Positions 24,880-34,150 of a DNA stretch of 64,000 nt are shown here, piece after piece. This stretch comes from Bacteroidales bacterium (GTDB lineage: Bacteria; Bacteroidota; Bacteroidia; Bacteroidales; FEN-979): NCBI GenBank assembly GCA_023231005.1, contig JALNWG010000007.1, positions 62,001 through 126,000 of the forward strand, given 5' to 3'. A model generated the notes under the pieces. It was not told where the DNA came from. It searched no databases and was given only the letters and a program-made list of their open reading frames with translations. The translations under genes were made by a program, and so were the position numbers. Every line of letters starts with the position of its first letter. Position 1 is the first letter of the stretch.

Positions 24880-26217
24880 TTATAGTAATTCATTTGCCAG
24901 GTTGGCCAATTCTGAACGTTCCCCTTTCTCCAACCGTATGTGAGCATAGATATCATGCGTTTTAACTTTATCTATTAAGGTAGAAAGTCCATTCGACTGA
25001 GCATCAAGATATGGAGTGTCAATCTGGTAAATATCTCCAGTAAAAATAATCTTCGTGTTTTCTCCTGCCCGGGTGATGATGGTCTTGACTTCATGAGGTG
25101 TGAGATTCTGAGCCTCATCCACAATGAAACAAACATTCGAAATACTGCGACCCCGGATATATGCCAGTGGAGTGATCACCAGTTTTTCATTTTCCACAGC
25201 ATCTGTCAATACCTTATACTCTTTATCTTTTTCCCCGAATTGGCTTTGAATAAATTTCAGATTATCCCAAAGGGGCTGCATATAAGGATCCAACTTTGAT
25301 TTAATATCACCCGGCAAGTAACCGATATCTTTGTTACTTAATGGAACAATGGGTCTGGCTAAGTAGATTTGTTTAAAATTTCGTTTCTGCTCAAGAGCCC
25401 CGGCTAAAGCCAGTAACGTTTTACCAGTTCCGGCAATGCCCTGTAGGGTTACCAGCTTCACACTGGGATTCAGAATGGCATGAAGCGCAAACACCTGTTC
25501 TGCATTACGGGGGTTAATTTTGTAACAACCACGTTTTTCCAGTTTCTCTATCCGCTCAGTAACTGGATTGAAAAATGCCAATACTGAACTTTTTCCATTC
25601 TTCAGAATAAAATAATGGTTGGGTAAAGGATTTTTGATCCCGATATCATCAGGCAAACACCATCCGGCTTCATAAATGATATCAATAATGGTTTTATCAA
25701 GCCCCTCAACCAACGTTTTCCCCGAATAAAGCCCTTCAACATCTTTAATTTTCCCAGTTTCAAAATCTTCAGCAGGAATATTCAACGACTTGGCCTTCAA
25801 TCGTAAATTGACATCTTTGGAAACCAGGATCACCTTCTTTCCCGGATTTTCAGAAATCATAACCAGAGCAGCATTTAAAATCCGGTGGTCCGGTTTGTTT
25901 TCACCGAAAACTTTAATGGCATTCAATTCACTTTGCTCATTCATTACCACCTTAAACTTACCTCCTTTGGAGCTACCCAATGAAATCCATTTGGTTAGGG
26001 TGGCTTTGTTGGAAAGTTTATCAATGATCCGGATGAATTCCCGAGCCTCAAAATTGATGTTATCATTCCCCTTCTTGAAATTATCAAGCTCTTCAAGAAC
26101 CGTGATAGGGATGGCCACATCATTATCGTCAAAACTGTGGATTGCATTATGGTTATATAAAATAACCGAGGTGTCGAGCACGAAAATTTTCTTTTCCCTG
26201 GATTTCTTTTTCTGCAT
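24880..26217 (-). CDS. PhoH family ATPase with N-terminal PIN domain (PhoH2/YlaK type)
   Basis: The 445-residue protein starts with a PIN-domain nuclease fold (about 10-145; FVLDTSVILYNHN with acidic Asp15, later Asp in LVSKDVNLRLKAK). A PhoH P-loop ATPase follows, with Walker A GIAGTGKT, Walker B CFIVDEAQN and sensor-like IIFTGDIYQID. PhoH2 proteins of this PIN-ATPase layout have been reported as RNA helicase/RNases. The annotated frame can begin at a TTG (26241), but that codon overlaps the promoter box. MQKKKSREKK at 26217 is the start. Physiological substrate unknown. Confidence 0.92.
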   Translation of the reverse strand: MQKKKSREKKIFVLDTSVILYNHNAIHSFDDNDVAIPITVLEELDNFKKGNDNINFEAREFIRIIDKLSNKATLTKWISLGSSKGGKFKVVMNEQSELNAIKVFGENKPDHRILNAALVMISENPGKKVILVSKDVNLRLKAKSLNIPAEDFETGKIKDVEGLYSGKTLVEGLDKTIIDIIYEAGWCLPDDIGIKNPLPNHYFILKNGKSSVLAFFNPVTERIEKLEKRGCYKINPRNAEQVFALHAILNPSVKLVTLQGIAGTGKTLLALAGALEQKRNFKQIYLARPIVPLSNKDIGYLPGDIKSKLDPYMQPLWDNLKFIQSQFGEKDKEYKVLTDAVENEKLVITPLAYIRGRSISNVCFIVDEAQNLTPHEVKTIITRAGENTKIIFTGDIYQIDTPYLDAQSNGLSTLIDKVKTHDIYAHIRLEKGERSELANLANELL

Positions 26218-26238
26218 ATTCAAGAATTTGAACGGGAT

Positions 26239-26246
26239 CAAATGTA
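26239..26246 (-). promoter_or_regulatory. Bacteroidota -7 promoter box for the PhoH gene
   Basis: Minus strand TACATTTG matches TAnnTTTG, 21 bases before the ATG at 26217. Confidence 0.5.
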
Positions 26247-26318
26247 ACCAAAAAAAGGCGAATTATCCTCTGGTTCAAGGAAGATTTTAACAATGGATTG
26301 TTAAGTAATTTTATCTCT

Positions 26319-26326
26319 TACCTTTG
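26319..26326 (+). promoter_or_regulatory. Bacteroidota promoter directly before polA
   Basis: TACCTTTG with TTG at 26298-26300 as a possible -33 element 18 bases upstream. The polA ATG follows after only 7 bases, so the mRNA should be leaderless or have a leader of a few bases. Confidence 0.65.
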
Positions 26327-26333
26327 CCATTCT

Positions 26334-29114
26334 ATGACAGAAAAAAAACTTTTTCTTCTTGATGCCATGGCCCTGATCTACAGGGCATATTTTGCCTTTA
26401 ATAAAAATCCCAGAATGAGTTCCAAGGGAGTGAATACTTCGGCCATTTTTGGATTTGCCAATGTTTTGCTTGATCTCTTGAAGAAGGAAAAACCCACCCA
26501 CCTGGGTGTTGCCTTTGACACCATGGCCCCTACTATTCGTAAAGTAGGTTTTGAAGCCTATAAAGCCCATCGCCAGGAAACTCCGGAAGATATTATTAAG
26601 TCATTGCCATACATCCATGAACTAATTGAAGCTTTTAATATCCCTACCCTGTTTGTTGATGGATATGAAGCCGATGATGTCATCGGAACCTTGGCAAAAC
26701 AAGCAGAAAAGCATGGGTTTGTCACGTATATGATGACTTCCGATAAGGATTTTGGTCAGTTGGTGAGTGACCATATTTTTGTTTATAAACCCGGTAAATT
26801 CGGAAGTGACATTGAAATTTTAGGGGTTAAGGAAGTTTGCGAAAAATTCAGCATCAAACGACCCGAACAGGTCATCGACATCTTAGGATTGTGGGGTGAT
26901 GCTTCTGATAATATTCCAGGAATTCCGGGCGTAGGTGAAGTGACAGCAAAAAAATTATTAGGAGAATTTGATTCCGTAGAAAATCTGATTGCCAATGCCC
27001 ATAAAATAAGCAATGAAAAACTTCGTCAAAAAGTCATCGATTTTCAGGATCAGGCACTACTTTCGAAACAATTAGCTACCATTATTTTGGATGTTCCGAT
27101 CGAATTTGATGAAAAAAAATTGATCATGGAACCCCCGGATGAATCACGTCTGAAAAAACTATTTGATGAACTTGAATTCCGGACTTTTAGTCAACGGGTC
27201 GCCACTTATCTTTCCACACAACCTTCGGAAGTTCCAGGATCACAAACAGATTTATTTTCCATCTCACCATCCGATGATTCCACCATTTCACCATCTCATC
27301 ATTCTACCATCTCCACTGTTCCTCATCAATATCATCTCACCGATACAATTGAAAAACGAGCGCACCTGATCTCTTTACTGAGTCAACAACCCTCTTTTTG
27401 CTTCGATACCGAGACCACCGGCGTGGATTCGAATAACGCCGAGTTGGTAGGAATGTCGTTTGCATTTCAGCCACACGAGGCATTTTATATCCCTCTCCCT
27501 GACAATTATCATGAAACACAAACCATTGTTCTGGAATTCAAACAGCTATTGGAAAATGAAAAAATCGGAAAAACTGGTCAAAATCTGAAATTTGATATTT
27601 CCATGTTGAAATGGTACGATATCAATGTAAAAGGACCCTTGTTTGATACGATGCTTGCTCATTACCTTATCCAACCGGATATGCGGCATGGCATGGATCT
27701 TTTGGCGGAAACTTACCTGAATTACCAGCCGGTTCCCATCGAAAAGCTGATCGGAAAAAAGGGTCAACATCAACTTAGTATGAGAACGGTGGATATCGAA
27801 ACAATCAAAGAATATGCAGCCGAAGATGCCGATATCACATTGCAGTTGCAGCAGGTGTTTGAACCCATGCTTACTGACACCAACACCCGAAAGCTGTTCG
27901 ACGAAATTGAGATTCCGCTCATCAAGGTGCTGGCATCCATGGAATTAGAAGGAGTTCGAATCGATCCGATTACGCTAACTCAATACTCAACAGAACTGCA
28001 AAAAGAGATCGCAATCCTGGAATCTTCAATTTATCAGGATGCGGGGATCACCTTTAACATCTCTTCACCCAAACAGTTGGGAGAAATTCTTTTTGACCGG
28101 CTGCGAATCATCGACAATCCAAAACATACCAAGACCAAACAATACAGCACTGGTGAAGATGTCCTGGTAAAATTGGAATATAAGCACCCCATCATCAACA
28201 AAATCCTTGAATACCGGTCTCTTACAAAATTGAAATCAACCTACGTTGATGTGTTGCCAGCGTTGATCAATCCAAGAGATGGACGGGTGCATACATCTTT
28301 TAATCAAGCTGTTACAACAACTGGCCGATTGAGTTCCAACAATCCGAACCTTCAGAATATTCCGATTCGGACAGAAAAAGGACGTGAAATCCGGAAAGCT
28401 TTTATCCCCAGAAATGAGAACCATGTATTGCTTTCAGCCGACTATTCTCAGATCGAACTCCGCATCATTGCCCATCTGAGCCATGATGAAGGAATGATTA
28501 GTGATTTCAATCAGGGTCTTGATATTCATGCGGCAACAGCGGCAAAAGTCTACAACATCCCGTTGGAAGAAGTAACAAAAGAGATGCGACGCAATGCCAA
28601 GATGGTCAATTTTGGTATCATTTACGGAATTTCCGCTTTTGGATTGGCTGAACGCCTGAATATTCCCAGGAAGGAAGCTGCCGAAATCATCAATCAATAT
28701 TTTGTGAAATATCCAAGGATCAAGTCTTACATGGAAAACACCATCGCTTTTGCCAAAGCAAACGGATATGTGGAAACAATGATGAACCGGCGACGTTATC
28801 TCCGTGACATAACTTCACACAATGCCAACGTACGAAGTTTTGCCGAGCGGAATGCCATCAATGCCCCCATTCAGGGGACGGCTGCCGATATGATTAAAAT
28901 TGCCATGATCCATATCTACAACGATATTCAGAATCGGCAGTTGAAATCAAAAATGATCTTACAAGTACACGATGAGTTGGTTTTCGATGTTCCGAAAAGC
29001 GAAATTGAAGTGATCAAACCCATGGTGAATCATATTATGCAACAAGCCATTCCGCTTGACGTTCCCATTTTGGTTGATATCAATACCGGGAGTAACTGGC
29101 TGGAAGCACATTAG
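26334..29114 (+). CDS. polA: DNA polymerase I
   Basis: Replication and repair polymerase. From ATG 26334 (926 residues) the domains are the 5'-3' flap exonuclease (about 1-290), an inserted Ser/His-rich linker (309-327), a 3'-5' exonuclease with intact exo I (FDTETTG), exo II (NLKFDISML) and exo III (YAAEDAD), and the family A polymerase with motif A (DYSQIELR), motif B (RNAKMVNFGIIYGIS) and motif C (QVHDELVF). Proofreading therefore looks active. The ATG at 26298 lies upstream of the promoter box and is rejected. The linker is encoded by a low-complexity repeat related to the gldD hairpin. Confidence 0.96.
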   Translation: MTEKKLFLLDAMALIYRAYFAFNKNPRMSSKGVNTSAIFGFANVLLDLLKKEKPTHLGVAFDTMAPTIRKVGFEAYKAHRQETPEDIIKSLPYIHELIEAFNIPTLFVDGYEADDVIGTLAKQAEKHGFVTYMMTSDKDFGQLVSDHIFVYKPGKFGSDIEILGVKEVCEKFSIKRPEQVIDILGLWGDASDNIPGIPGVGEVTAKKLLGEFDSVENLIANAHKISNEKLRQKVIDFQDQALLSKQLATIILDVPIEFDEKKLIMEPPDESRLKKLFDELEFRTFSQRVATYLSTQPSEVPGSQTDLFSISPSDDSTISPSHHSTISTVPHQYHLTDTIEKRAHLISLLSQQPSFCFDTETTGVDSNNAELVGMSFAFQPHEAFYIPLPDNYHETQTIVLEFKQLLENEKIGKTGQNLKFDISMLKWYDINVKGPLFDTMLAHYLIQPDMRHGMDLLAETYLNYQPVPIEKLIGKKGQHQLSMRTVDIETIKEYAAEDADITLQLQQVFEPMLTDTNTRKLFDEIEIPLIKVLASMELEGVRIDPITLTQYSTELQKEIAILESSIYQDAGITFNISSPKQLGEILFDRLRIIDNPKHTKTKQYSTGEDVLVKLEYKHPIINKILEYRSLTKLKSTYVDVLPALINPRDGRVHTSFNQAVTTTGRLSSNNPNLQNIPIRTEKGREIRKAFIPRNENHVLLSADYSQIELRIIAHLSHDEGMISDFNQGLDIHAATAAKVYNIPLEEVTKEMRRNAKMVNFGIIYGISAFGLAERLNIPRKEAAEIINQYFVKYPRIKSYMENTIAFAKANGYVETMMNRRRYLRDITSHNANVRSFAERNAINAPIQGTAADMIKIAMIHIYNDIQNRQLKSKMILQVHDELVFDVPKSEIEVIKPMVNHIMQQAIPLDVPILVDINTGSNWLEAH
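27259..27314. repeat. Low-complexity CCATCTCACCATT repeat inside polA
   Basis: Imperfect units of CCATCTCACC / CCATTTCACC / CCATCTCATC fill 56 bases in frame and encode the linker SISPSDDSTISPSHHSTIS. ATTTCACCATCTCA (27285-27298) is identical to the right arm of the hairpin before gldD, and the gldD upstream frame also reads ISPSHH. This suggests a mobile or expanding intergenic repeat that has entered a coding linker. Confidence 0.75.
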
Positions 29115-29162
29115 GCCGAAAAATTGAATGGATTATATGGATTGAAAAGAAATAAGGTTTTT

Positions 29163-29190
29163 CCGGCACCCCATAGGGTCGCACTATTTG
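29163..29190. repeat. Small GC-rich hairpin, possible REP-like element
   Basis: CGGCACCCCATAGGGTCGCA contains ACCC-CATA-GGGT and stands out from the AT-rich 100-base gap between polA and the ROK gene. There is no T-tract, so it is not a classical terminator. It resembles dispersed GGCACCCC-type elements of some Bacteroidota, but only one copy is in view. Confidence 0.35.
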
Positions 29191-29216
29191 TATCATGCAA
29201 CATTTAATTTTTTTAT

Positions 29217-30317
29217 ATGACATACAAAAATGATTCCCGGATTGTGATGACGCTGGATGCCGGCGGAACCAATCTGGTTTTTAATGCCGTTCAAGCCGAA
29301 CAGGAAATTCTTGATCCGGTTACGCTTTCTGCAAAAGGAGAAAACCTGGAAGCTGTTCTGAAAACAATTATCGATGGTTTCCGGCAAGTAAGGGCCAAGT
29401 TGACTTCCCCCCCCGTTGCCATCAGTTTTGCATTCCCGGGACCAGCAGATTACGAGAATGGGATCATCGGGGATTTGCAGAATTTACCTTTCTTCAAAGG
29501 GGGTGTTGCCCTGGGGCCTATGCTGGAAGATCAATTCGGGATTCCGGTTTTCATCAATAACGATGGGGATCTGTTTACTTACGGGGAAGCCATTTCCGGA
29601 CTTCTACCCGATATCAACCAGATGCTTGCCGAATCAGGAAATCCAAAGAAATACAAAAATCTTTTTGGTGTTACTTTTGGAACCGGGTTTGGAGGTGGAA
29701 TCGTCACCCGTCATGGCCTCCATTTTGGCGACAACAGTTCTGCCGGGGAGATTAACCGCTTGCGCAACCGTACTTTTAAAAACTGGGATACCGAGGAAAG
29801 TGTCAGCATCCGCGGTCTGAAACGTGAATATGCTAATAACATTGGCATAAACCCCGGTTCATGCCCCGAACCAAAAGAACTATTTGAAATTGGAATGGGA
29901 AAAATCAAAGGCAATCAGCAAGCTGCCATCCTGGCTTTCGAAGCCTTTGCCCGCGATGCTGCCGATGCCATTGCAAATTCTATCTCCCTGATCGACGGAC
30001 TTGTGGTGATTGGAGGAGGACTATCCAGAGCTTATCCGCTCTTTTTACATAAACTGGTGGAGGAAATGAACCATCCTTTTGATACCATGACCGGGAAACC
30101 GTTGGACAGGATGGAAGTAGTTGCCTTTAGCCTCGAAGATTCCAAACAATTAACTGAATTTTTACATCCGACCTCTGTCGATATTGCAGTCCCTTTTTCA
30201 AATCGTAAAGTGATTTTCGATGCAGGTAAAAAAGTCGGAATAGGGATTTCCCGTCTGGGGACTTCCAAGGCAGTTTCTATCGGAGCCTATGCGTATGCTT
30301 TAAGTAAATTTTCCTGA
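29217..30317 (+). CDS. ROK family sugar kinase
   Basis: ATP-dependent kinase of the ROK family (glucokinase, N-acetylhexosamine kinases). The 366-residue protein has the phosphate-1 motif LDAGGTNLVFN near the N-terminus, a sugar-binding segment INNDGD, the GVTFGTGFGGGIV phosphate-2 motif and the adenosine region VVIGGGLSRAYP. The CxCGxxGCxE zinc motif of typical ROK proteins is absent: the matching stretch reads GDNSSAGEINRL. Specificity is therefore uncertain. It may be a GlcNAc/mannose-type kinase feeding glycolysis. No operon partner is adjacent. Confidence 0.85.
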   Translation: MTYKNDSRIVMTLDAGGTNLVFNAVQAEQEILDPVTLSAKGENLEAVLKTIIDGFRQVRAKLTSPPVAISFAFPGPADYENGIIGDLQNLPFFKGGVALGPMLEDQFGIPVFINNDGDLFTYGEAISGLLPDINQMLAESGNPKKYKNLFGVTFGTGFGGGIVTRHGLHFGDNSSAGEINRLRNRTFKNWDTEESVSIRGLKREYANNIGINPGSCPEPKELFEIGMGKIKGNQQAAILAFEAFARDAADAIANSISLIDGLVVIGGGLSRAYPLFLHKLVEEMNHPFDTMTGKPLDRMEVVAFSLEDSKQLTEFLHPTSVDIAVPFSNRKVIFDAGKKVGIGISRLGTSKAVSIGAYAYALSKFS

Positions 30318-30411
30318 TACTCAGAGGAGAAATAAATCAATATTATCATTACTTTTACTTTTTCTATGATAGAACACGGATTTTCTAACATTATTTATTA
30401 AAAACAAATCT

Positions 30412-32433
30412 ATGAAGAAAAGTATTTTACTTTTTGTATTATTGTTAGGCCTTGGTACGTTATCCTTTGGTCAAACATTTATCTGGGAATCTTTCGATGG
30501 CAACCAAATGCCGCCAACAGGGTGGTCAATTGATGGCCTTTCGGCACAATGGTCGGTTGCTAATTCTAACAATGCCGGGGGAACTGCCCCTGAAGCTAAA
30601 TTTTCTTACGTTCAGCAAAACACCACAACCCGGTTCATCTCTCCGATGTGTAATCTTACAGGTCTTACCACAATTAAATTATCGTTTAAACACATGTATG
30701 ACTGGTACGACAATCCTGCCCCTAAAGTTGGTGTTGCCACGCGTTCACACAATGGTGCCTGGACTTCTGTTTGGGAAAAAAGTCCCACTGGAAATGTCGG
30801 TCCCGAGCAAATTGATCTTGTTATTTCCAATTCGGATATCGGTCAATCAGAATTTCAGTTTTGTTTCTACCTCACAGGAGATATGTACGCCCTCGATTAC
30901 TGGTACCTCGACAATGTTCTTCTTTTCAATCCCTTAAACCTCGATGCCAGCATGATTTCCATTGGGGCTACTGCTTCTTATTTTTCCGAACCGTTCCAGG
31001 TTCAAGGGAGTATCATGAATGTTGGGCTAACCACGATAACTGATGCAGAAATTAACTATCAACTAGATAATGGCCCTGTTTTTTCCACTGACTTTACCGG
31101 TTTATCCCTGCCAACACAAAGTATCTATGATTTCACGTGTGATCAGTTGTTGACTGGAGCTATAGGGGATCATGAATTGACTGTATGGATCAATAAAATC
31201 AATGGCACTCCGGATGATAATCATAACAATGATACACTCCGTAAGACGGTATATAAAATATGCTACATAGTTCCAAGAAAGCCGCTTTTTGAAGAGTTCA
31301 CAAGCTCGACCTGTAGCCCTTGCGCCAGTTTTAACACCGATTTCGTTCCCTGGTGCAATACCAACGAAGACAGTATCACCCTGATAAAATACCAGATGAA
31401 CTGGCCTTCTCCGGGAGATCCATATTATACTGAAGAAGGAGGCGTAAGAAGGGACTTCTATGGCGTTGGTTTCGTACCAGACCTATATGTCAATGGCGGC
31501 AATTGTGCAACTGATATGACCGCTGTGGTTCAGTCGTTCAACCAGGCAAAACAACAGATCGGGATGATGGAAATAGCAGGAAGCCATAGTCTTAATGGAA
31601 CTGTTATGACCATCAATGCTACTGTTCTTCCATTTTCTGATTTCACCAATGTTCGGGTTTATATTGTTGTGATGGAGAAAATTACCCACAATAATCATAA
31701 AACAAACGGAGAAACCAGCTTCGAACATGTAATGATGAAAATGGTTCCAGACGCAGAGGGGACAACGACGAACCTTGCCGACAGAGTGCCTTTCACGATC
31801 AACGAAACAGTCGATCTTGCAGGAACACATATCGAAGAATTTACCGATCTCATTGTGGGCATCTTTGTTCAGGATCCTGTTTCAAGAGCGGTCTTGCAAT
31901 CAGTCTATTCTGAGGAGAATGCACAATTCAATGACGAAGCACGCCTGAATAACATTTTTGTTGCAGGTCAACCCCTTGTTGGTTTCGATCCTGATACTTT
32001 TAACTATGTCGTTAATCTTCCCGGCGGAGCAACCCAGGTACCTGAAGTCACGGGTACTCCTATTGATAACAACGAGACCGTTATTGTAGTTCCATCGCTT
32101 GAACTGTTGGGAACAACCACCATTGATGTCTTTGCAGAAAATTTGGTTGACCATAATCTCTATTCTCTGAATTTCCAGTGGGCAGAAGGACATGCTGAAG
32201 CACAAAACGACAACATTAAAATGTATCCCAATCCCACTTCGGGAACAATTTACATTTATGGTGCTTCCAATGCTTCGGTTTCCATTTATAACAGTGTTGG
32301 GAGTGTTGTTGCCGGCATGGAACATTTCACCGGTAACTCTTTAAATTTATCTGCGCTTCCTAAAGGGATTTATCTTATGAAGATAGAAAAAACAGATCAT
32401 TCCATCATTCAAAAGAAAATCGTCATTATGTAA
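30412..32433 (+). CDS. T9SS cargo protein: jelly-roll, CARDB-like and Omp28/thioredoxin-like domains
   Basis: The 673-residue protein has a signal peptide ending SFG with Gln as +1. The choice-of-anchor J/cleaved-adhesin-like domain (about 24-175) has FESFDGNQMPPTGW (ESF at its core) and ALDYWYLDNV. A CARDB/Ig-like domain (about 178-285) follows, then an Omp28-type thioredoxin-like domain (about 290-510) with a C-S-P-C motif in FEEFTSSTCSPC. The end is a type A T9SS sorting domain (MYPNPTSGTIYIYG ... KGIYLMKI ... KKIVIM). It is probably surface-attached or released. The CxxC hints at disulfide or metal binding. It is first of four consecutive T9SS cargo genes. Confidence 0.85.
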   Translation: MKKSILLFVLLLGLGTLSFGQTFIWESFDGNQMPPTGWSIDGLSAQWSVANSNNAGGTAPEAKFSYVQQNTTTRFISPMCNLTGLTTIKLSFKHMYDWYDNPAPKVGVATRSHNGAWTSVWEKSPTGNVGPEQIDLVISNSDIGQSEFQFCFYLTGDMYALDYWYLDNVLLFNPLNLDASMISIGATASYFSEPFQVQGSIMNVGLTTITDAEINYQLDNGPVFSTDFTGLSLPTQSIYDFTCDQLLTGAIGDHELTVWINKINGTPDDNHNNDTLRKTVYKICYIVPRKPLFEEFTSSTCSPCASFNTDFVPWCNTNEDSITLIKYQMNWPSPGDPYYTEEGGVRRDFYGVGFVPDLYVNGGNCATDMTAVVQSFNQAKQQIGMMEIAGSHSLNGTVMTINATVLPFSDFTNVRVYIVVMEKITHNNHKTNGETSFEHVMMKMVPDAEGTTTNLADRVPFTINETVDLAGTHIEEFTDLIVGIFVQDPVSRAVLQSVYSEENAQFNDEARLNNIFVAGQPLVGFDPDTFNYVVNLPGGATQVPEVTGTPIDNNETVIVVPSLELLGTTTIDVFAENLVDHNLYSLNFQWAEGHAEAQNDNIKMYPNPTSGTIYIYGASNASVSIYNSVGSVVAGMEHFTGNSLNLSALPKGIYLMKIEKTDHSIIQKKIVIM

Positions 32434-32456
32434 TTACGGTAAAAACCATCTTCACC

Positions 32457-32488
32457 TAAAGCCGTCCTATATAGGACGGCTTTTTTTT
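32457..32488 (+). terminator. Strong Rho-independent terminator
   Basis: GCCGTCCTATATAGGACGGC is a perfect 20-base palindrome preceded by AAA and followed by eight T. Nearly the same hairpin ends the next gene at 34095-34123. Confidence 0.92.
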
Positions 32489-32523
32489 ACCCTAACATTT
32501 TTTCCAGGAGTTGTTTTTTTTAT

Positions 32524-32531
32524 TAATTTTG
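32524..32531 (+). promoter_or_regulatory. Bacteroidota -7 promoter box for the Omp28-like gene
   Basis: TAATTTTG matches TAnnTTTG, 38 bases before the ATG at 32570, after the upstream terminator. Confidence 0.5.
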
Positions 32532-32569
32532 CTCTTTAATATCTGATTTTTATCAAAAAAACAAAATCT

Positions 32570-34069
32570 ATGAAAAAAAGTGTACTTTCTTTCGTTTTTC
32601 TCTTTGCCACAGTCATACTGATTGCTCAAACAGTACCGAGGACTATGGTTATCCAAGAAATCACCACCAGTACAAGATGTACTTATTGCCCAGGAGCTGC
32701 TTTAGGGGCTGAAGATCTACTTACACATGGATGTGAAGTTGCTGTTATCGAACATCATAACAACGCGCAAGGCAACGATCCATTTACCACAACTGCTTCT
32801 GCTGCACGTATGACATATTACAATGTTACCGGGAACCCAACTGCAATCTTTGATGGAATTCTCAGGGTTGTTGGAGGTAACCATACACAGAGTATGTACT
32901 CGTCTTATCTGCCAAAATACAACACTCGTCACGCCGTCCCTTCAACCATTTTAATGTCAATGGCCATTACCAACAATGGTCTTGATTATACTGCTGTTGT
33001 TACGATGACAAGAATCGGTACCGTAACGGCTACTGACTTAAGGTTACAATTTGTTGTTACTCAATCAAATATAGCCTATAACTGGGAAGGCCAAACAAAA
33101 CTTCATTTCGTTAACCGGTTAATGATTCCAGATCAAGAAGGAACTTCCATAAATTTTGCAAGTGGCGAAACTCAGGTTGCAACCTTACACTTTACCATGG
33201 ATGCTGCATGGCCTTTAGAAGACTGTGAGTTTATTTCTTTTCTTCAGGATAATACTTCAAAAGAGATTCTTCAAGGAATTAAAAGGGCAACCGTTGATCT
33301 AGCTCCTGGTTTTACTGCAAATAATACTCAGATTAATCCAAACGAAACTGTTACCTTTACGAATACAACTACCGGAGGATATATGTTCTCTCCTGAAAAA
33401 TATCAATGGTATTTCGAAGGCGCAACACCCGATACCTCTACCATGAAAAATCCTGTTGTTACGTATAATAATTGCGGAACTTTTAATGTTCAGATGATCG
33501 TAAACCGTGGAGGACAAATTGATACAGCTACTCAGCAAGCCTATATTCAGGTTGGCCCTGCTGTAAATATTGTAGCAACCCCCAGCGATACTGCTTGCTG
33601 GTATCAAGCCATTAACCTTGATGCAACAACCGCTGGTGCCACCTCCTACCTCTGGCAACCTGGTGGTGCTACAACTCCTTCTATCGACGTTACGTATGCA
33701 GAATATGGCATCGGATTGCATAATTTCACGGTGACCGTTAATGCTGAAGGATGCGAACAAGTGAAAAATGTTTCCGCTTATCTTGATGCTTGTACGGGCA
33801 TCGGTGAAAATGCTAAAATGGTAACGTTCTCTGTTTATCCAAACCCTAGTTCCGGAAATTTTATTGTCGATATGAATTCTTCTAAATCGATCGTTGCCGA
33901 CCTCGTTATTACCAATAGTTTGGGTGCAACTGTTTACCTGGAAAAAGATTTTTCTATTTCCGGTAAAACACAAAAGAATTTAAATTTAACTAATTTAAGT
34001 TCTGGAGTTTACTTTTTAACCTTGAAAAATAGCGAAATGAAAGTGGTTCAAAAAGTTATGATCAGATAA
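32570..34069 (+). CDS. Omp28-related T9SS cargo protein with PKD-like domain
   Basis: The 499-residue protein has a signal peptide ending LIA with Gln as +1. The Omp28-like thioredoxin-fold domain (about 22-240) carries a C-T-Y-C motif in TSTRCTYCPGAA. A PKD-like domain (about 248-330; TVTFTNTTTGG, YQWYFEGATP) and a second Ig-like segment with paired Cys follow. The type A sorting domain is FSVYPNPSSGNFIVDM ... SSGVYFLTL ... QKVMIR. It shares the CxxC thioredoxin-like core with its upstream neighbour, so the two are likely paralogues that diverged by domain gain. Omp28-type proteins are surface antigens; the biochemical function is unproven. Confidence 0.87.
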   Translation: MKKSVLSFVFLFATVILIAQTVPRTMVIQEITTSTRCTYCPGAALGAEDLLTHGCEVAVIEHHNNAQGNDPFTTTASAARMTYYNVTGNPTAIFDGILRVVGGNHTQSMYSSYLPKYNTRHAVPSTILMSMAITNNGLDYTAVVTMTRIGTVTATDLRLQFVVTQSNIAYNWEGQTKLHFVNRLMIPDQEGTSINFASGETQVATLHFTMDAAWPLEDCEFISFLQDNTSKEILQGIKRATVDLAPGFTANNTQINPNETVTFTNTTTGGYMFSPEKYQWYFEGATPDTSTMKNPVVTYNNCGTFNVQMIVNRGGQIDTATQQAYIQVGPAVNIVATPSDTACWYQAINLDATTAGATSYLWQPGGATTPSIDVTYAEYGIGLHNFTVTVNAEGCEQVKNVSAYLDACTGIGENAKMVTFSVYPNPSSGNFIVDMNSSKSIVADLVITNSLGATVYLEKDFSISGKTQKNLNLTNLSSGVYFLTLKNSEMKVVQKVMIR

Positions 34070-34090
34070 GAACCATACTAACATAACATT

Positions 34091-34123
34091 TAAAGCCGTC
34101 CTATATGGGGCGGCTTTTTTTTT
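34091..34123 (+). terminator. Strong Rho-independent terminator abutting the next promoter
   Basis: GCCGTCCTATATGGGGCGGC followed by nine T. The T-tract is separated by one G from the TATCTTTG promoter box of the following C25 peptidase gene, so terminator and promoter are fused end to end. Confidence 0.92.
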
Positions 34124-34124
34124 G

Positions 34125-34132
34125 TATCTTTG
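34125..34132 (+). promoter_or_regulatory. Bacteroidota -7 promoter box for the first C25 peptidase
   Basis: TATCTTTG, 18 bases before the ATG at 34151. A TTG at 34130 that opens the reading frame earlier is part of the box and cannot be the start. Confidence 0.6.
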
Positions 34133-34150
34133 TATTCCAAACACTTTCCG

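Noticed and set aside
27259..27314. CRISPR-like or tandem direct repeat array
   Set aside because: The units are 10-13 bases, imperfect, without spacers, and lie in frame within polA; no cas genes are present.
33299..33973. 224-residue minus-strand open frame opposite the Omp28-like gene
   Set aside because: It lies wholly antisense to a well-supported T9SS cargo gene, has no recognisable domain, no promoter box and a composition expected of a shadow frame.
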